Position numbers and translations under genes: made by a program. A model generated the notes under the pieces. The model worked only from the letters and a program-made list of their open reading frames with translations, ran no database searches and was not told the DNA's origin. Positions 48,716 through 58,934 of a stretch of 64,000 nt of DNA are shown here, piece after piece. Source of the stretch: Symsagittifera roscoffensis (lineage: Eukaryota > Xenacoelomorpha > Acoela > Convolutidae); assembly GCF_963678635.1 (NCBI RefSeq), contig NC_087069.1:26772303-26836302 (forward strand), in the 5' to 3' direction. The stretch's first letter is position 1; each line of letters opens with the position of its first letter.

Positions 48716-49007
48716 TGTGATGTGACGCAATCTATAGTTTATGTGACGTCATCAATGTGCTAGCTATTCGTGCTAATCTTAACTTGCCTTTTTGTTTATC
48801 AAGGTCGTGACCGACCTGCCAATCCGTTATAGATTATTACTATGCACTACTTTTCATTCTTCTGCAACTTATGAAAGATTTGAGTTGTATTTATTTTCAT
48901 TGTCATGACATAATCTAAATACTAAACTATCTATATTATTTACATAACTATAAACGAAAACAAGGAGAATTGATTCTTGTTTTACAACTGTTTTTTCACA
49001 TTCCACA
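48716..49007 (+). repeat. 5' LTR of element C
   Basis: 292 bp, TGTGATGTGACG to TTCCACA, identical by eye to the 3' LTR. Contains TGACGTCA (a CRE-like palindrome) at 48742-48750 as TGTGACGTCATCA. Confidence 0.95.
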
Positions 49008-49450
49008 TGGCGCAGCCAGCAGTTTCGACCTCAGAGGATCGAACTGACCTGTTGGGCGTATCCGTATTTTGGCATAAACCAACTGCGGACCCACCCTGTA
49101 GCTGGGATTCGTGGATAGGTCAATTCAATTTGGCAATCACTCTGAGAGAGAGATGTGATCCACGCGAATTATTGAAACCTCCGGGTGTCGTACACGACGA
49201 TCCTGCTCCAAAACCAGAAGTTGTGGGGGCGGATGAAGATGATGCAGCAATTGCAAATCGTATTGCACGTAATGACGCAGCGGTCCGAAGAGTCACGGAA
49301 ATGAATGAAGAGCGCCGGGCGAAAGGTCCCAGAGTTGCACCGGAGTGTATTATTACGAGGTTGAACAACGTGTTAAATCTCGTTTATTCTTTTCGCTTGG
49401 CTCAGAAGGGAGGAAAAGATTCCTCCAAAGTTATCCACATGCGGATCTGA
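49007..49450 (+). pseudogene. Element C gag N-terminal part
   Basis: ATG at the LTR/PBS junction: MAQPAVSTSEDRTDLLGVSV, FWHKPTADPPCSWDSWIGQFN. The tryptophan-rich W-D-S-W-I-x-QF block is the start of the retro-gag domain. The true protein moves to the next frame near 49390 (RLFFSLGSEGRKRFLQSY), so this copy has a frameshift in mid-gag. Confidence 0.7.
49008..49022 (+). promoter_or_regulatory. Primer-binding site of element C, inside the gag start
   Basis: TGGCGCAGCCAGCAG, directly after the LTR. It fits the 3' end of a serine-type tRNA (acceptor GCAGCCA, G at 73, CCA). The A of the LTR end plus TG form the gag ATG. Confidence 0.6.
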
Positions 49451-50583
49451 GCGCATTATCATTTCGGGATTTCCATGAGTTCTGTGTTCTCTTGTTCAAA
49501 AAGGAGAAAAATTTCATCATCGAACGTATGCAAATGTACAACGCGGTACATTCCGACCGAGAAAGTTTGGAAGCATTTTATTTGCGTTTGACGGGACAAG
49601 CCGCCCTGTGTGGGTGGACAATCGATCAAGAAAAGGAAGTCGTAAGAGATATCTTCATTGCCAAAATGAGATATAAGGATATTCAGAGAGAATTGTGTAT
49701 TCATCCAGGTGCTACTCCGGAGGATTCTCTGAAATCTGCGTTACTTCAAGAAAAAGGAGCACAAACGGCCACCGATTTGCAAAGGCAACTGGGGAGTTCG
49801 TCGTTGACGGGCAATTCCTCCCAGGCAGGTGCCATCTTGGGTCAGAATTCCCGGATAAAACAGGAACCTACCTTCTCTGTCCAGGGTAAGAAACTTTCTG
49901 ACAGGATTAGTCGGGCACAGAATAGTAAGCAAAAGGGAATCAACGAGAAATCGAAGTCGTGTTATTTCTGTGGTAACAGGTTTTCAGCAAACCACAAGCA
50001 GAGTTGTCCAGCAAGAAATGTTACTTGCAGGAACTGTAACAAAAAAGGCCATTTTGCCAAGTGCTGCAATTCTAAGACTGTAGCGAACGTGGAAGCTGAG
50101 TCAGATGAGACAGTGGAAGAAAATTGCAATTTCATCACGTCCGATAGTGAGTCGGAATTTGCTGTTTTATCTGTATTAGCAGGGAAACCAAGTCTTCCAA
50201 TTAGATCAGTGAAAAAGTTGAAGGTGGTCAATGCCGCCACGAGCAAGTTACGTTCCATCCAGATAACACTACGTTGTGGCAAAACGTTTTTCAAGGCAAC
50301 AGTGGATACTGGGAGCCCAGCTTCTTTCGTGAATAAGAAGACAGCAGACTATATTCTGAAAACTGTTCCTTCAGCCAAGTTCTTCACGGTTCAAGACAGT
50401 CCAATCGATACAGTATACGTTGACTATAATCGGAAAATTGAATTGATGGGTACGTTAATTATGGATATTTATCTTTGGGATGGCATATCAAGTCTGCAAA
50501 ATTCCTTATTTCAGAAAATCGAACACAAGTTAGACCAGAACGTCCTTTGGTGGGAGAAGTCTCCCAATCAAACCCGAATCTAA
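49345..50583 (+). CDS. Element C gag C-terminal part and aspartic protease
   Basis: 412-codon frame, real from ~49390. Retro-gag helices (LSFRDFHEFCVLLFKKEKNF, LRLTGQAALCGW, RELCIHPGATPED). Zinc-binding region CYFCGNRFSANHKQSC then CRNCNKKGHFAKCC (canonical knuckle). Protease FKATVDTGSPASFVNKKTAD. The frame then shifts by one near 50474, inside the protease, into the RT frame. Confidence 0.8.
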   Translation: MYYYEVEQRVKSRLFFSLGSEGRKRFLQSYPHADLSALSFRDFHEFCVLLFKKEKNFIIERMQMYNAVHSDRESLEAFYLRLTGQAALCGWTIDQEKEVVRDIFIAKMRYKDIQRELCIHPGATPEDSLKSALLQEKGAQTATDLQRQLGSSSLTGNSSQAGAILGQNSRIKQEPTFSVQGKKLSDRISRAQNSKQKGINEKSKSCYFCGNRFSANHKQSCPARNVTCRNCNKKGHFAKCCNSKTVANVEAESDETVEENCNFITSDSESEFAVLSVLAGKPSLPIRSVKKLKVVNAATSKLRSIQITLRCGKTFFKATVDTGSPASFVNKKTADYILKTVPSAKFFTVQDSPIDTVYVDYNRKIELMGTLIMDIYLWDGISSLQNSLFQKIEHKLDQNVLWWEKSPNQTRI

Positions 50584-52718
50584 AGTCGGGTTCCTGGAAA
50601 ACTCACTTCCACCAGAAATTCCATCGTGTATTCAGTAGAATCGGCAAAGCCAAAAACCACAAAGTTTTCTCTACGTTCAATTCTCCACTCGTTCCGATTC
50701 AAGAAAAGGGAAGGAGAGTTCCGGTGCATATTCAAGATAAAGTTGGTCAGGAAATCCAAAAACTAATTCATGAAGGACACGTGGTTAAACTTAATAAATG
50801 TACCAGTGAGCATTTCATCTCTCCGATCGTTATTACGGCTAAGAAAGATGGTTCTGTGAAATTAGCTATGGATGCTAAACCTATGAATGATCAAATTCAT
50901 AAGAACCATTACCAAATGCCGAATTTGTTGGAACTGTTGGACTCAGCCGCCCAGATAATCACATCGGACACTTCAGGAGATGTTTGGTTTACATCTTTAG
51001 ATTTAAAATACGCCTTCAGCCAGATTCCGCTTAGTGAGGAAGTTAGTCGTCATTGCAATTTTAATATCGTCTGTGGAGAACAAACGGGCACGTATCGGTT
51101 CAAAACGGGGTTTTATGGACTAACGGACATGCCAAAGGAATTCCAAAAAGCGATGGATAATACTCTCCAGGGTTTATCAGGAGTATTTTGTTTCCTTGAC
51201 GATATTCTGGTTGTTTCGAAGGGTTCAGTCGAGGATCACAACATTCTTGTAGATAAGGTGATAAGTCGTTTGGATGATGAAGGTTTTGCTCTGAAACTTT
51301 CGAAATGCGACTTTTCTCTGAATCAATTATCTTGGTTAGGATATGATATTGATTCAGAAGGATACAGACCGAAACGTTCTAAGATAGAGGCAGTACTCGC
51401 TCTGGAACCTCCAAGGACGCTTAAGCAACTTCGTTCGTTCATGGGCATACTCAACCATTTACAACGATTTTTGCCGAATATTCAGGTCCATTCAGACCAA
51501 TTACGCCCGTCGTTGAAAGCAAGTAATAAAAGTAAATTTGTGTGGGGGGACTGCCAACAGACCGCGTTCAGTAACATCTTACAATTGATAGCGAATATCA
51601 CAAAGATGTATCATTATGACCAAAGTCGGAACTCGCGGGTGAAATGTGACGCTAGTCATAGTGGTCTGGGTGCTGCATTAGAACAAGAGATCGAAAAGGA
51701 TGTTTGGGTCCCAATTGCTTTTGCGTCACGCTTTCTAAATGATCAGAAGAAATACAGCACTAACGAATTAGAACTTCTGGCAATTGTATGGTCGTGTGAG
51801 CATTTTCGAACCTATTTGCTGGGAAATCATTTTGTAATCTTAACTGATCATAAAGCAATTATCTCGGCGTTAAAGACCAACCGAGGTAACAAAACTCATC
51901 AGTCGCGATTAACCAGATGGGCCGATAGATTATTGCCCTTCGATTTCGACATATTACATATCTCTGGATGTAAACTGGGTATAGTAGATTATTTATCCCG
52001 TTTCCCAACGTTTGAAGCCCCGCGACCAAGCAGTTTTGACGAACAATATGTTGTTAAATGCATTACTCGATTCTTTGATGCGTGTGAATTTTTGGATGAA
52101 TGGACCAAGTGTTGTCCTGCGATAGAAAATCCAGGGATTATCCAGAAAAATAATCAGAGCTCTGCCGTATCTAATACAATTCATCTAATTGAGTCATTGC
52201 ATTCTGGTCAGCATCGGGTATATTGTCCCGATAAGGACAATTCAATCGCTGTACCTCACACGTTTGGTAATTTATCGGTAGAGGGCGTTCTAACCCAAAA
52301 CGTCCCAGTTACATCGAATGGCATAATATCGGTAGAGGGCGACGAAAATTTAGCCATTAATCATACTGGCACTTTCCGTCAATTTCCTAAGTTCGACATC
52401 TCTCCGCTAGGGGGCGTCAAATTTGCTGGTTTGAAAATTAACCAATCAGCGTTGAGAGAAATTCAGCATGCTTTTGTCACTTTCTCAGCATGGTTTACAC
52501 ATTATCTGCCAATTTTGTTCTCACTGTGGTTTATTTTTCTGGTTGTTAGTGATTGCGTTATATTGTTGTCGCTCATAGCATTTTTCGCCTTTGTCCCATC
52601 GGATCGTATTTCTTGGATAACGATCGTTCTATTGGGTGTTTTCCATTTTCAGACAGCTATGGATTCTAATACCGGTGCCAACAACAACAACCCGAATGAC
52701 AGCTTCGAACAACTGTAA
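50475..52718 (+). CDS. Element C reverse transcriptase and RNase H with hydrophobic tail
   Basis: 747 codons. RT: AKKDGSVKLAMDAKPMN, WFTSLDLKYAFSQIPL, FKTGFYGLTDMPKEFQKAMD, CFLDDILVVS (FLDD in place of YVDD) and FMGILNHLQRFLP. RNase H: VKCDASHSGLGAALEQ, STNELELLAIVWSCEHFRTY, LTDHKAI and VDYLSRFP. The last ~85 residues hold two to three strongly hydrophobic helices (LPILFSLWFIFLVVSDCVIL, IVLLGVF), unusual inside pol. A TAA (52716-52718) separates it from the integrase frame, which continues in the same frame. Confidence 0.88.
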   Translation: MGWHIKSAKFLISENRTQVRPERPLVGEVSQSNPNLKSGSWKTHFHQKFHRVFSRIGKAKNHKVFSTFNSPLVPIQEKGRRVPVHIQDKVGQEIQKLIHEGHVVKLNKCTSEHFISPIVITAKKDGSVKLAMDAKPMNDQIHKNHYQMPNLLELLDSAAQIITSDTSGDVWFTSLDLKYAFSQIPLSEEVSRHCNFNIVCGEQTGTYRFKTGFYGLTDMPKEFQKAMDNTLQGLSGVFCFLDDILVVSKGSVEDHNILVDKVISRLDDEGFALKLSKCDFSLNQLSWLGYDIDSEGYRPKRSKIEAVLALEPPRTLKQLRSFMGILNHLQRFLPNIQVHSDQLRPSLKASNKSKFVWGDCQQTAFSNILQLIANITKMYHYDQSRNSRVKCDASHSGLGAALEQEIEKDVWVPIAFASRFLNDQKKYSTNELELLAIVWSCEHFRTYLLGNHFVILTDHKAIISALKTNRGNKTHQSRLTRWADRLLPFDFDILHISGCKLGIVDYLSRFPTFEAPRPSSFDEQYVVKCITRFFDACEFLDEWTKCCPAIENPGIIQKNNQSSAVSNTIHLIESLHSGQHRVYCPDKDNSIAVPHTFGNLSVEGVLTQNVPVTSNGIISVEGDENLAINHTGTFRQFPKFDISPLGGVKFAGLKINQSALREIQHAFVTFSAWFTHYLPILFSLWFIFLVVSDCVILLSLIAFFAFVPSDRISWITIVLLGVFHFQTAMDSNTGANNNNPNDSFEQL

Positions 52719-53324
52719 AACCAGTATCTCCCAGTCACTCAACCCTGGTTTTCTTCTGATAGGGCTCGGCCGCGGTTTCGCGCGGGGGCTGTACGTCCCA
52801 GAAGATCGACAACTGTACAACGCGGTGCAGCACTGAAGAGTCAGTATGCCCGTATATTAGCAAACTTCAGGACAAAAAGGGCCCGGAAAACTACTGTATC
52901 GAATCGTCCATCCCAGTCAGTACATAGTTTAGAAATTCTGAAGACACCAGTGGTCGCTAAGGACCAGAAGTCGCTAACCGGGTTGGTGGGCATTTTGGAC
53001 TCCGATGTACTGTCGGAGCTTACGGATGAAGATGCCAGTCTATGCCTCATGAAACGAGCCATTATCAATCGGGACTACGAAGGATTTTGCCGTATAGACT
53101 CTTACATAAAATCCTTTTGGCATTGCGCAGCGGTGGTTGATGGCTGTATTGTCGTAGATAATAGGATTGCTATACCCATGTGCCTACGAAAACCGTTATT
53201 GTCTCGACTCCATAGATCGCATGCGGGTCAGTTGGCCATGGTTGATGCTGCGCAATATATCTGGTGGCCCCGAATGCATCGAGATATCGTCCAGCTTTGC
53301 AAGGATTGTCCCCAGTGCACATAG
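52719..53324 (+). pseudogene. Element C integrase N-terminal zinc domain
   Basis: Open frame in phase with the RT frame, about 200 codons. HHCC domain: LHRSHAGQLAMVDAAQYIWW and CKDCPQCT. It is closed by a TAG (53322-53324), after which the same frame goes on (FGKNLKANASF, LQLDYAGPLLDS with the first catalytic Asp) to a TAA at 53446-53448. Confidence 0.75.
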
Positions 53325-53394
53325 TTTGGTAAGAATTTGAAAGCGAACGCTTCATTTAACTCTTCGAAGCCTTTACCCCTTTTGTCTGGCCCTA

Positions 53395-55458
53395 ATGAAG
53401 AGCTGCAACTCGATTACGCTGGTCCTCTTCTTGATTCTTTGGTCTAACAGTATGTATATCTTGGTCGCGATCGACCGCTACTCAAAATATCCGTCAGCTC
53501 TGATAACGCGTTCTACGGGAGGACGGAAGATTATTAAATTTCTTAAATCGTATATCCAACAACATAGTATCCCTAAATCTATCAAAACTGACCAATATTC
53601 TGGTTTTAAGAACAAATTGGTGCAAAATTTTTGTCAAGAAAAAAATATTGCTCAATATTTCTGCCCGGTGGGGGACCATCGTGGTTGCGGTTTAGTAGAA
53701 AGGTCGATTCAAACGATTAAACGTCGTTTAGGTGCCTTCCGGTTAAGTTCGGATTTTTCAAATATTCAAGATACTCTTAGAATTATTATTGAAGATATTC
53801 GGATTACAAAAAATTCTGTCACTGGGGTTTCACCGTTTGAACTTCATTTTGGCCGTCCTCCGAATACGGAGCTATCCATTGCGGCTGAACGTTTATCTAC
53901 GGGCGTTAATTTAGATAATCAACAGCTGGAAAGGGACCTTTTAACACCCGAACAGCGTCGGGAGCAGTGCGATAGCCGACCGAGGATAAAAGTGGTCAGG
54001 AAGGGGCAGTCAAGCCCGACGGTTTCTCCATATTTTGGTGGATCAACGGATTCCGTGTCAGACACTCCTCACTACCGCGCTCTGGAGAACCTGGCACATT
54101 CTGCCAATCAGTGGTTGACTTTGAAAAAGTCACTGTCCCATCAGGAGGGAGTCAAAGCCCTGAAGACGTTGACGGAGAGAAATCAAGTCCTCGCCGCCAC
54201 CCTTCGATCTAATTTGTCAGCTGGTACCCTTAGATTTAGGAACCAGATGCAAATGGATCACATTCACCCGTCGTTACCAAAACGTAATTTGGATTATTTA
54301 GTATTGAATGAACCAAGTAAAGTCGAAATTTTTACGAAATTTCTAAATAGGAAGTCTGGTCGAGAACTTTTCAAACCTTTTAAGGGCAAAATCGTGCGGA
54401 TTACTGGGTCTACATATATTACTGATAAGGGGAAAGTGATTCGAAGAAATCACCTGGCGGTACGTGTTAAATCAACCGACTTAAGTTTTTCAGGCAAACA
54501 ACTCAAGCCTGTCAAGAAAGGGCAGAAACGCCCCATTGTGTCATCGTCTCCATCATCATCAGAAGACAATAGGCCCCTAAAACAATCGAGTTCTCGCCAA
54601 CATATCACAGCTAAAACGAAGCAATCGAATCCTCGTCAGCATATCTCAGCTAAGACGTTACAGATCCCGGCTCGTTCGAAGTTTCCATCTCTGCCATCTT
54701 CACTTCCTCATTCGCGTGGCCAACTTGTGTCGACTAAATCTAAGCAACATTCAGTCTCGGAGGCTCCAGGCGATCAGTTTATCCCTTCTCCGCAGCACTC
54801 TACTCCAGTAGTAGACCTGACAGTATCCTCTTCCACGTCTGGAAACCAAGGAACGGAGGTTCCCATTAGTATTCAACCGAGGTCACCTATTTCAGTCGTT
54901 AAGTCACCTATTTCAGTCGCTAAGTCACCTATTTCAGTCGTTAAAAATCCTCAACCGAAATCATCTCTTTCAGTCATTAAGCCACCTATTTTAGTTATTA
55001 AAAATCCAGTCTGCCCAGACCTCATCCCTATCTCGTCAGATGAGGAATCTTCGCTCCCTAAATCTCTGGAAGGACCTTCTTCAAATGTGGCAGCATCGGG
55101 CTGTTCCACCCAAGGCGGTCCCGTTATAATTTCCGAACCGGATGGAAATGTTTCATCCTCTTCGAATTCGTCCCGTGCCTCTTCTCGACGTAAGAAACAG
55201 ACTACCTTTTACGGTAGCCCCATTCGGCATTCTGTGAACATTATTCAGTCTCCCTCGATGTCCACACCTTCGTCAGCTCCTACTTCGCCCGACAAGAAAG
55301 TTCGCTTTGTGGTGGCTCATTCAGATTCTGAGCCGATTAACCAAGCAGGACAGTCTCGGGTGGTTCTTCCCGATAACTCCAGAGGTCTATATCGGAAATT
55401 TACACGTTTCCCCAAAAAGAGTCATTCCGACTATCCTTTGCGTCGGGCTGATAAATAA
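53395..55458 (+). CDS. Element C integrase core and long Ser/Pro-rich tail
   Basis: 687-codon frame; homology starts about 53453 (MYILVAIDRYSKYPSALI) after a frameshift. Catalytic residues: D in IKTDQYSGF, E in GCGLVERSIQTIK. The core ends near SPFELHFGRPPN. About 480 more residues follow, including a KGKIVRITG segment and a Ser/Pro/Lys tail with repeats PISVVKSPISVAKSPISVV. No chromodomain was recognised. The tail is an unusual length for Ty3/gypsy integrase. Confidence 0.82.
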   Translation: MKSCNSITLVLFLILWSNSMYILVAIDRYSKYPSALITRSTGGRKIIKFLKSYIQQHSIPKSIKTDQYSGFKNKLVQNFCQEKNIAQYFCPVGDHRGCGLVERSIQTIKRRLGAFRLSSDFSNIQDTLRIIIEDIRITKNSVTGVSPFELHFGRPPNTELSIAAERLSTGVNLDNQQLERDLLTPEQRREQCDSRPRIKVVRKGQSSPTVSPYFGGSTDSVSDTPHYRALENLAHSANQWLTLKKSLSHQEGVKALKTLTERNQVLAATLRSNLSAGTLRFRNQMQMDHIHPSLPKRNLDYLVLNEPSKVEIFTKFLNRKSGRELFKPFKGKIVRITGSTYITDKGKVIRRNHLAVRVKSTDLSFSGKQLKPVKKGQKRPIVSSSPSSSEDNRPLKQSSSRQHITAKTKQSNPRQHISAKTLQIPARSKFPSLPSSLPHSRGQLVSTKSKQHSVSEAPGDQFIPSPQHSTPVVDLTVSSSTSGNQGTEVPISIQPRSPISVVKSPISVAKSPISVVKNPQPKSSLSVIKPPILVIKNPVCPDLIPISSDEESSLPKSLEGPSSNVAASGCSTQGGPVIISEPDGNVSSSSNSSRASSRRKKQTTFYGSPIRHSVNIIQSPSMSTPSSAPTSPDKKVRFVVAHSDSEPINQAGQSRVVLPDNSRGLYRKFTRFPKKSHSDYPLRRADK

Positions 55459-55647
55459 AACTTTCGTCTCTTTATTGTCTACACAAAACTCTCAAAACTT
55501 CTATTTATCGAGTCACATCAAGTTAATTTGTAAAACTTACAGTGTTTGTTTAATTGTTACAAGCCGTATTGTTTATTGTTTTCTGAGGGCATAAATTGTT
55601 TTTGTCTTCGTACTATAAAGAAATTCAAACGTGTTTGAATTTTTCCC

Positions 55648-55659
55648 GAGAGGGAAAAA
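55648..55659 (+). promoter_or_regulatory. 3' polypurine tract of element C, within a hairpin
   Basis: GAGAGGGAAAAA directly before the LTR. It forms one arm of TTTTTCCC-GAGA-GGGAAAAA. A second perfect palindrome with 10-bp arms (AAATTCAAAC/GTTTGAATTT) lies at 55621-55642. Confidence 0.7.
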
Positions 55660-55951
55660 TGTGATGTGACGCAATCTATAGTTTATGTGACGTCATCAAT
55701 GTGCTAGCTATTCGTGCTAATCTTAACTTGCCTTTTTGTTTATCAAGGTCGTGACCGACCTGCCAATCCGTTATAGATTATTACTATGCACTACTTTTCA
55801 TTCTTCTGCAACTTATGAAAGATTTGAGTTGTATTTATTTTCATTGTCATGACATAATCTAAATACTAAACTATCTATATTATTTACATAACTATAAACG
55901 AAAACAAGGAGAATTGATTCTTGTTTTACAACTGTTTTTTCACATTCCACA
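55660..55951 (+). repeat. 3' LTR of element C
   Basis: 292 bp, identical by eye to 48716-49007, followed by the target duplication CTGGT. Confidence 0.95.
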
Positions 55952-55956
55952 CTGGT

Positions 55957-58500
55957 AAACAGCTTCTTCCAAAGTAGAACTGGTTGGCTATCTTTTGATA
56001 ATTAATTGCTTTTTGTTCGACTTCAAGTTGGCCATTAAGCAACTGATTAATGATATTGAAATCAATTGGTCATTGACTCCTTAGTTTTTGCTCCAATTTT
56101 GTAACCCAACCTATTACAGCTTAAGACATAATTTTTCGGTATTCTCCTAAGATTTATGAGGCTTTCGAGGCACAGTTCACCAGTGCTTTCAAAGTCTCGA
56201 TTCAGATGAAAGGTGGAGTTAGAACGATATTAGCCCAATCGAGTATCACTATGAAGTATTTTAAAAAATAGAGCATTTTTGGTGAAAGAACCGAATCGCC
56301 TGCGTAAAATTCCTGCCGCGGGATTTTTTTGATTGTTTTCGAAGAAATTGACGGACTGTTTGTGCTCGGTTTCAGGCAAATTTCGTCTTTTTTTAGTTTG
56401 CCCCTTTTTGAGTTCTTACAAATTTAGTCATTTTTAAATTTGCCCCTTTTGAGTTCTTAATTTGCCCGAGTTCTTACATCTGAAATTTTTGGATGTCCTG
56501 GTGTCAAATTTATAAAGACATTTTACCGGTGATCGTTTTCCATTTATGAGGGTTTGGAAGTTAGGAGTGAAATTGAACCCTTAATTTCAAAAGTGCTTGT
56601 GACGACAAAATAGCAATGCAGTTTGATTGCTCTTTTCAGAGACCTTCATTTCAAGGTGAAAACAATCGAACGCGTTACTCAAGTCAGGTCATAGTTAGCT
56701 TAATTATGTTCAAACAGCAATTTTATGAAGATAATCTGATTGGATTGTTGTTTGTTTGCTGAGTAAGTATGTTGAGTGTTTGAAGGTTGAACTCAATTAT
56801 CTGTTTTATCCTATTTGGTGTTAGTGTGTGTTGTTATAGAAGTAAGATTTAGCTGTGAGCAGTATGCATGTTTGGTTCGTTGAAGCAGGGCGTTAATTTT
56901 TGCCAATTAGAAGTTGTCGTGTTTGCTAAGAATGAAAAAATGAGCTTTCAATTCTCATCTCAGAACGTTGAGGATAGTATGAAAAGAGTGCAAAAAAAAT
57001 ATCCAATTTGAAATATTTTTTCCATGGTTGAAAACTGTAAATTGTGTCTTTGTTGAGAAAGGAAACCTGAGTTGATACTTCATCCTCGTGTTTTTCTAAT
57101 ACCGGCCATTTAATCAGCCTTCGAGTGGCGCATAAAGAGGGAGGAGATGAGTGGGTACAAAAATGGTAAAAAAAGATTACTTTCACAAATGCAAATATGT
57201 TGTCCAAACATAGAGGAAGGATGGAGCAAATTATTTTATACTGAGTGGTGCTAAAATCAAACCCAGCTCTGATACGCGAACAATCCGTTTGTTTCACTTT
57301 AGACCTCCTGTTTATGACTTTTAGTGCCGTATCGGGTGTTAATGTCAATTAATTGAATTTGGTTCAAAAACTGGTCCCAAATATTTTTTTCGACTGATTC
57401 CCGGTAGGTAATTTTGCATACTTTTCACATTTTGTGATTTTTCCTATTCCTATCCGTGCTTGAAAATGGTGTTTACTGCAGTAATTAGAATATTTCTACT
57501 CTCCGATTTTCTATATTATATTTGCATCAGTTTATTTTATAAACGGATAAAAAAATCTTGCAGTGTGAACATCCCGACTTGTTTAAGGTGAGGTACTTTT
57601 TTGAGTATTTTTAATGAGTGCCGTTTCTCATACTTTGAAAAGTATAGGTTTTAATTTAGTTTCCAGATAGACAGATTGATTTTAAGTCGTTGAAAGTTCA
57701 GCTTAGTATTGACCAAGACACGAATGGAATAGGAGCGTCTTCTTGCAAGTCTGCTTAGTGAGATTAGTATGAATGAATGAGACAAGAAATGAATTTGAGT
57801 TCCGGTCGAGTGTCAGTTTTTAGTTCAGGTCAAAATGCAATGATGATACTGATTTTATTTACCCTTGCGATTAGCAAGCGTATGGAAAATAAGTCTCTTT
57901 TTCTTTTCGCCGTTAGAAACTTTTTTTCACAATTCGCAAGAAATTTTCGCGGACAAATTCGCGCGGTAGAAGGTTACGTGATTCAACTTACTTTAGTTTT
58001 GTATCTTTTTTATGCTTGTTGATCTGCAAAGCCTACTTCTAATATTCGAGAGTTGTACGCCTTGGAAATAGTTGGAATCTCGTTCGGACCTATTCAATTT
58101 TTTTTTGGATCAACGGGCGGCTACAACGATATGCAAATTTAATTAGTCATGGCTACACAAGTATGCCGTTTGTTTTAGTTATGTATTTTTTTCGATGCTT
58201 ACTGAACGTCGATACATGTCGTCAGTAAAGTTTCCTTTTAAATAACATCGTTGGAGAAACGTTGGAAAATTTCTTTAGACATAATTAAATTGTTGTGATA
58301 AACTTACTAAATAGTTTCAGAGAAATGGCCCAGGCCACCGACAATCAATCCGCTTGACTTACAAAATTGGCCACTGCGAACAGCGTACCCGGACATTCGG
58401 AGTGGGAAGCAAATTGCATCATATTGCATCTATTCATCATATTGCATCTACTATTCACCAATATTCATTCCGCTCATCTTCGTTCTCCAAAAAAAAAAAC
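55957..58500. other. Intron 5 sequence between element C and the LINE
   Basis: No exon or retroelement domain recognised. A stem-loop module of repeat R (CTTGCGATTAGCAAGCG) lies near 57865. Frames of 80-140 codons here have no homology that I can see. Confidence 0.4.
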
Positions 58501-58579
58501 GGCGTTGGTGTGAATTTGAACCCAGGACCTCTCGACCGAAGGACAGACGCGCTACCAACTGAACTACATCGCTCAGCCA
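58501..58579 (-). repeat. tRNA-derived sequence (SINE head or tRNA pseudogene)
   Basis: The minus strand has an A box TAGTTCAGTTGG (58555-58566), a B box GGTTCAAATTC (58512-58522) 32 bp later, and an 11-T run right after (58489-58499), a Pol III terminator. Acceptor and anticodon stems do not pair well, so it is not a working tRNA. It abuts the LINE start. Confidence 0.55.
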
Positions 58580-58581
58580 AT

Positions 58582-58878
58582 ATGAATCCTAATTGCAACA
58601 CATGCAACCATACGCTAGCGGACGGAGTTGAACTGTTTGTTTGTTTGACTTGTGGAAATTCAATGTACTGGACCCTGAAATACACTGGGTTCTCAGAAAC
58701 ATTACTAAAAGAGTTAAGAGAAGTAAGAAACAACGTCCTCCTGATGTGTAATCAATGCTCCAGCAATGACAAACGAGACTTGGTTATTTCTTTGGTTTCC
58801 AGGCAATCTTCTGCTATAGAAGCAATTCAAAAACAAAAGCTGAAAACTCTCTCAAAACGCAAACCGAAGTTGAACTGA
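58582..58878 (+). pseudogene. LINE ORF1 N-terminal cysteine finger
   Basis: MNPNCNTCNHTLADGVELFV, CLTCG, then CNQCSSND. Three C-x2-C pairs of a PHD-type finger; the usual W-x-H-x2-C part reads MYWTLKYTG and has lost its ligands. Confidence 0.6.
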
Positions 58879-58934
58879 AGAAATATTCTGAGGTCCTTAC
58901 CAACACCCTCGCTACTAGCGCAGCCCCACACCCT

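Larger units (their letters stand above)
48716..55951 (+). mobile_element. Element C: recently inserted Ty3/gypsy retrotransposon
   Basis: 7,236 bp. Both LTRs are 292 bp (48716-49007 and 55660-55951) and I find no difference between them. A perfect 5-bp target duplication CTGGT flanks the element (48711-48715 and 55952-55956). Primer-binding site at 49008, purine tract at 55648-55659. Order: gag, protease, RT-RNase H, integrase. Despite identical LTRs the frames are broken in five places. Not closely related to A/B. Confidence 0.95.

Noticed and set aside
49345-50583. Programmed ribosomal frameshift between gag-protease and RT of element C
   Set aside because: The shift lies inside the protease domain and no slippery heptamer is in the right phase, so it looks like an indel.
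52716-53448. Reassigned stop codons (TAA/TAG as sense) to explain in-frame stops in element C
   Set aside because: Host exons and other elements use standard stops, and true frameshifts also occur in C, so mutation or assembly error is simpler.
56926-57348. 140-codon minus-strand ORF in intron 5
   Set aside because: Composition looks random, with no motif and no upstream signal.
57777-58022. 81-codon ORF with hydrophobic end
   Set aside because: Contains a repeat-R stem-loop and has no homology; most likely chance.
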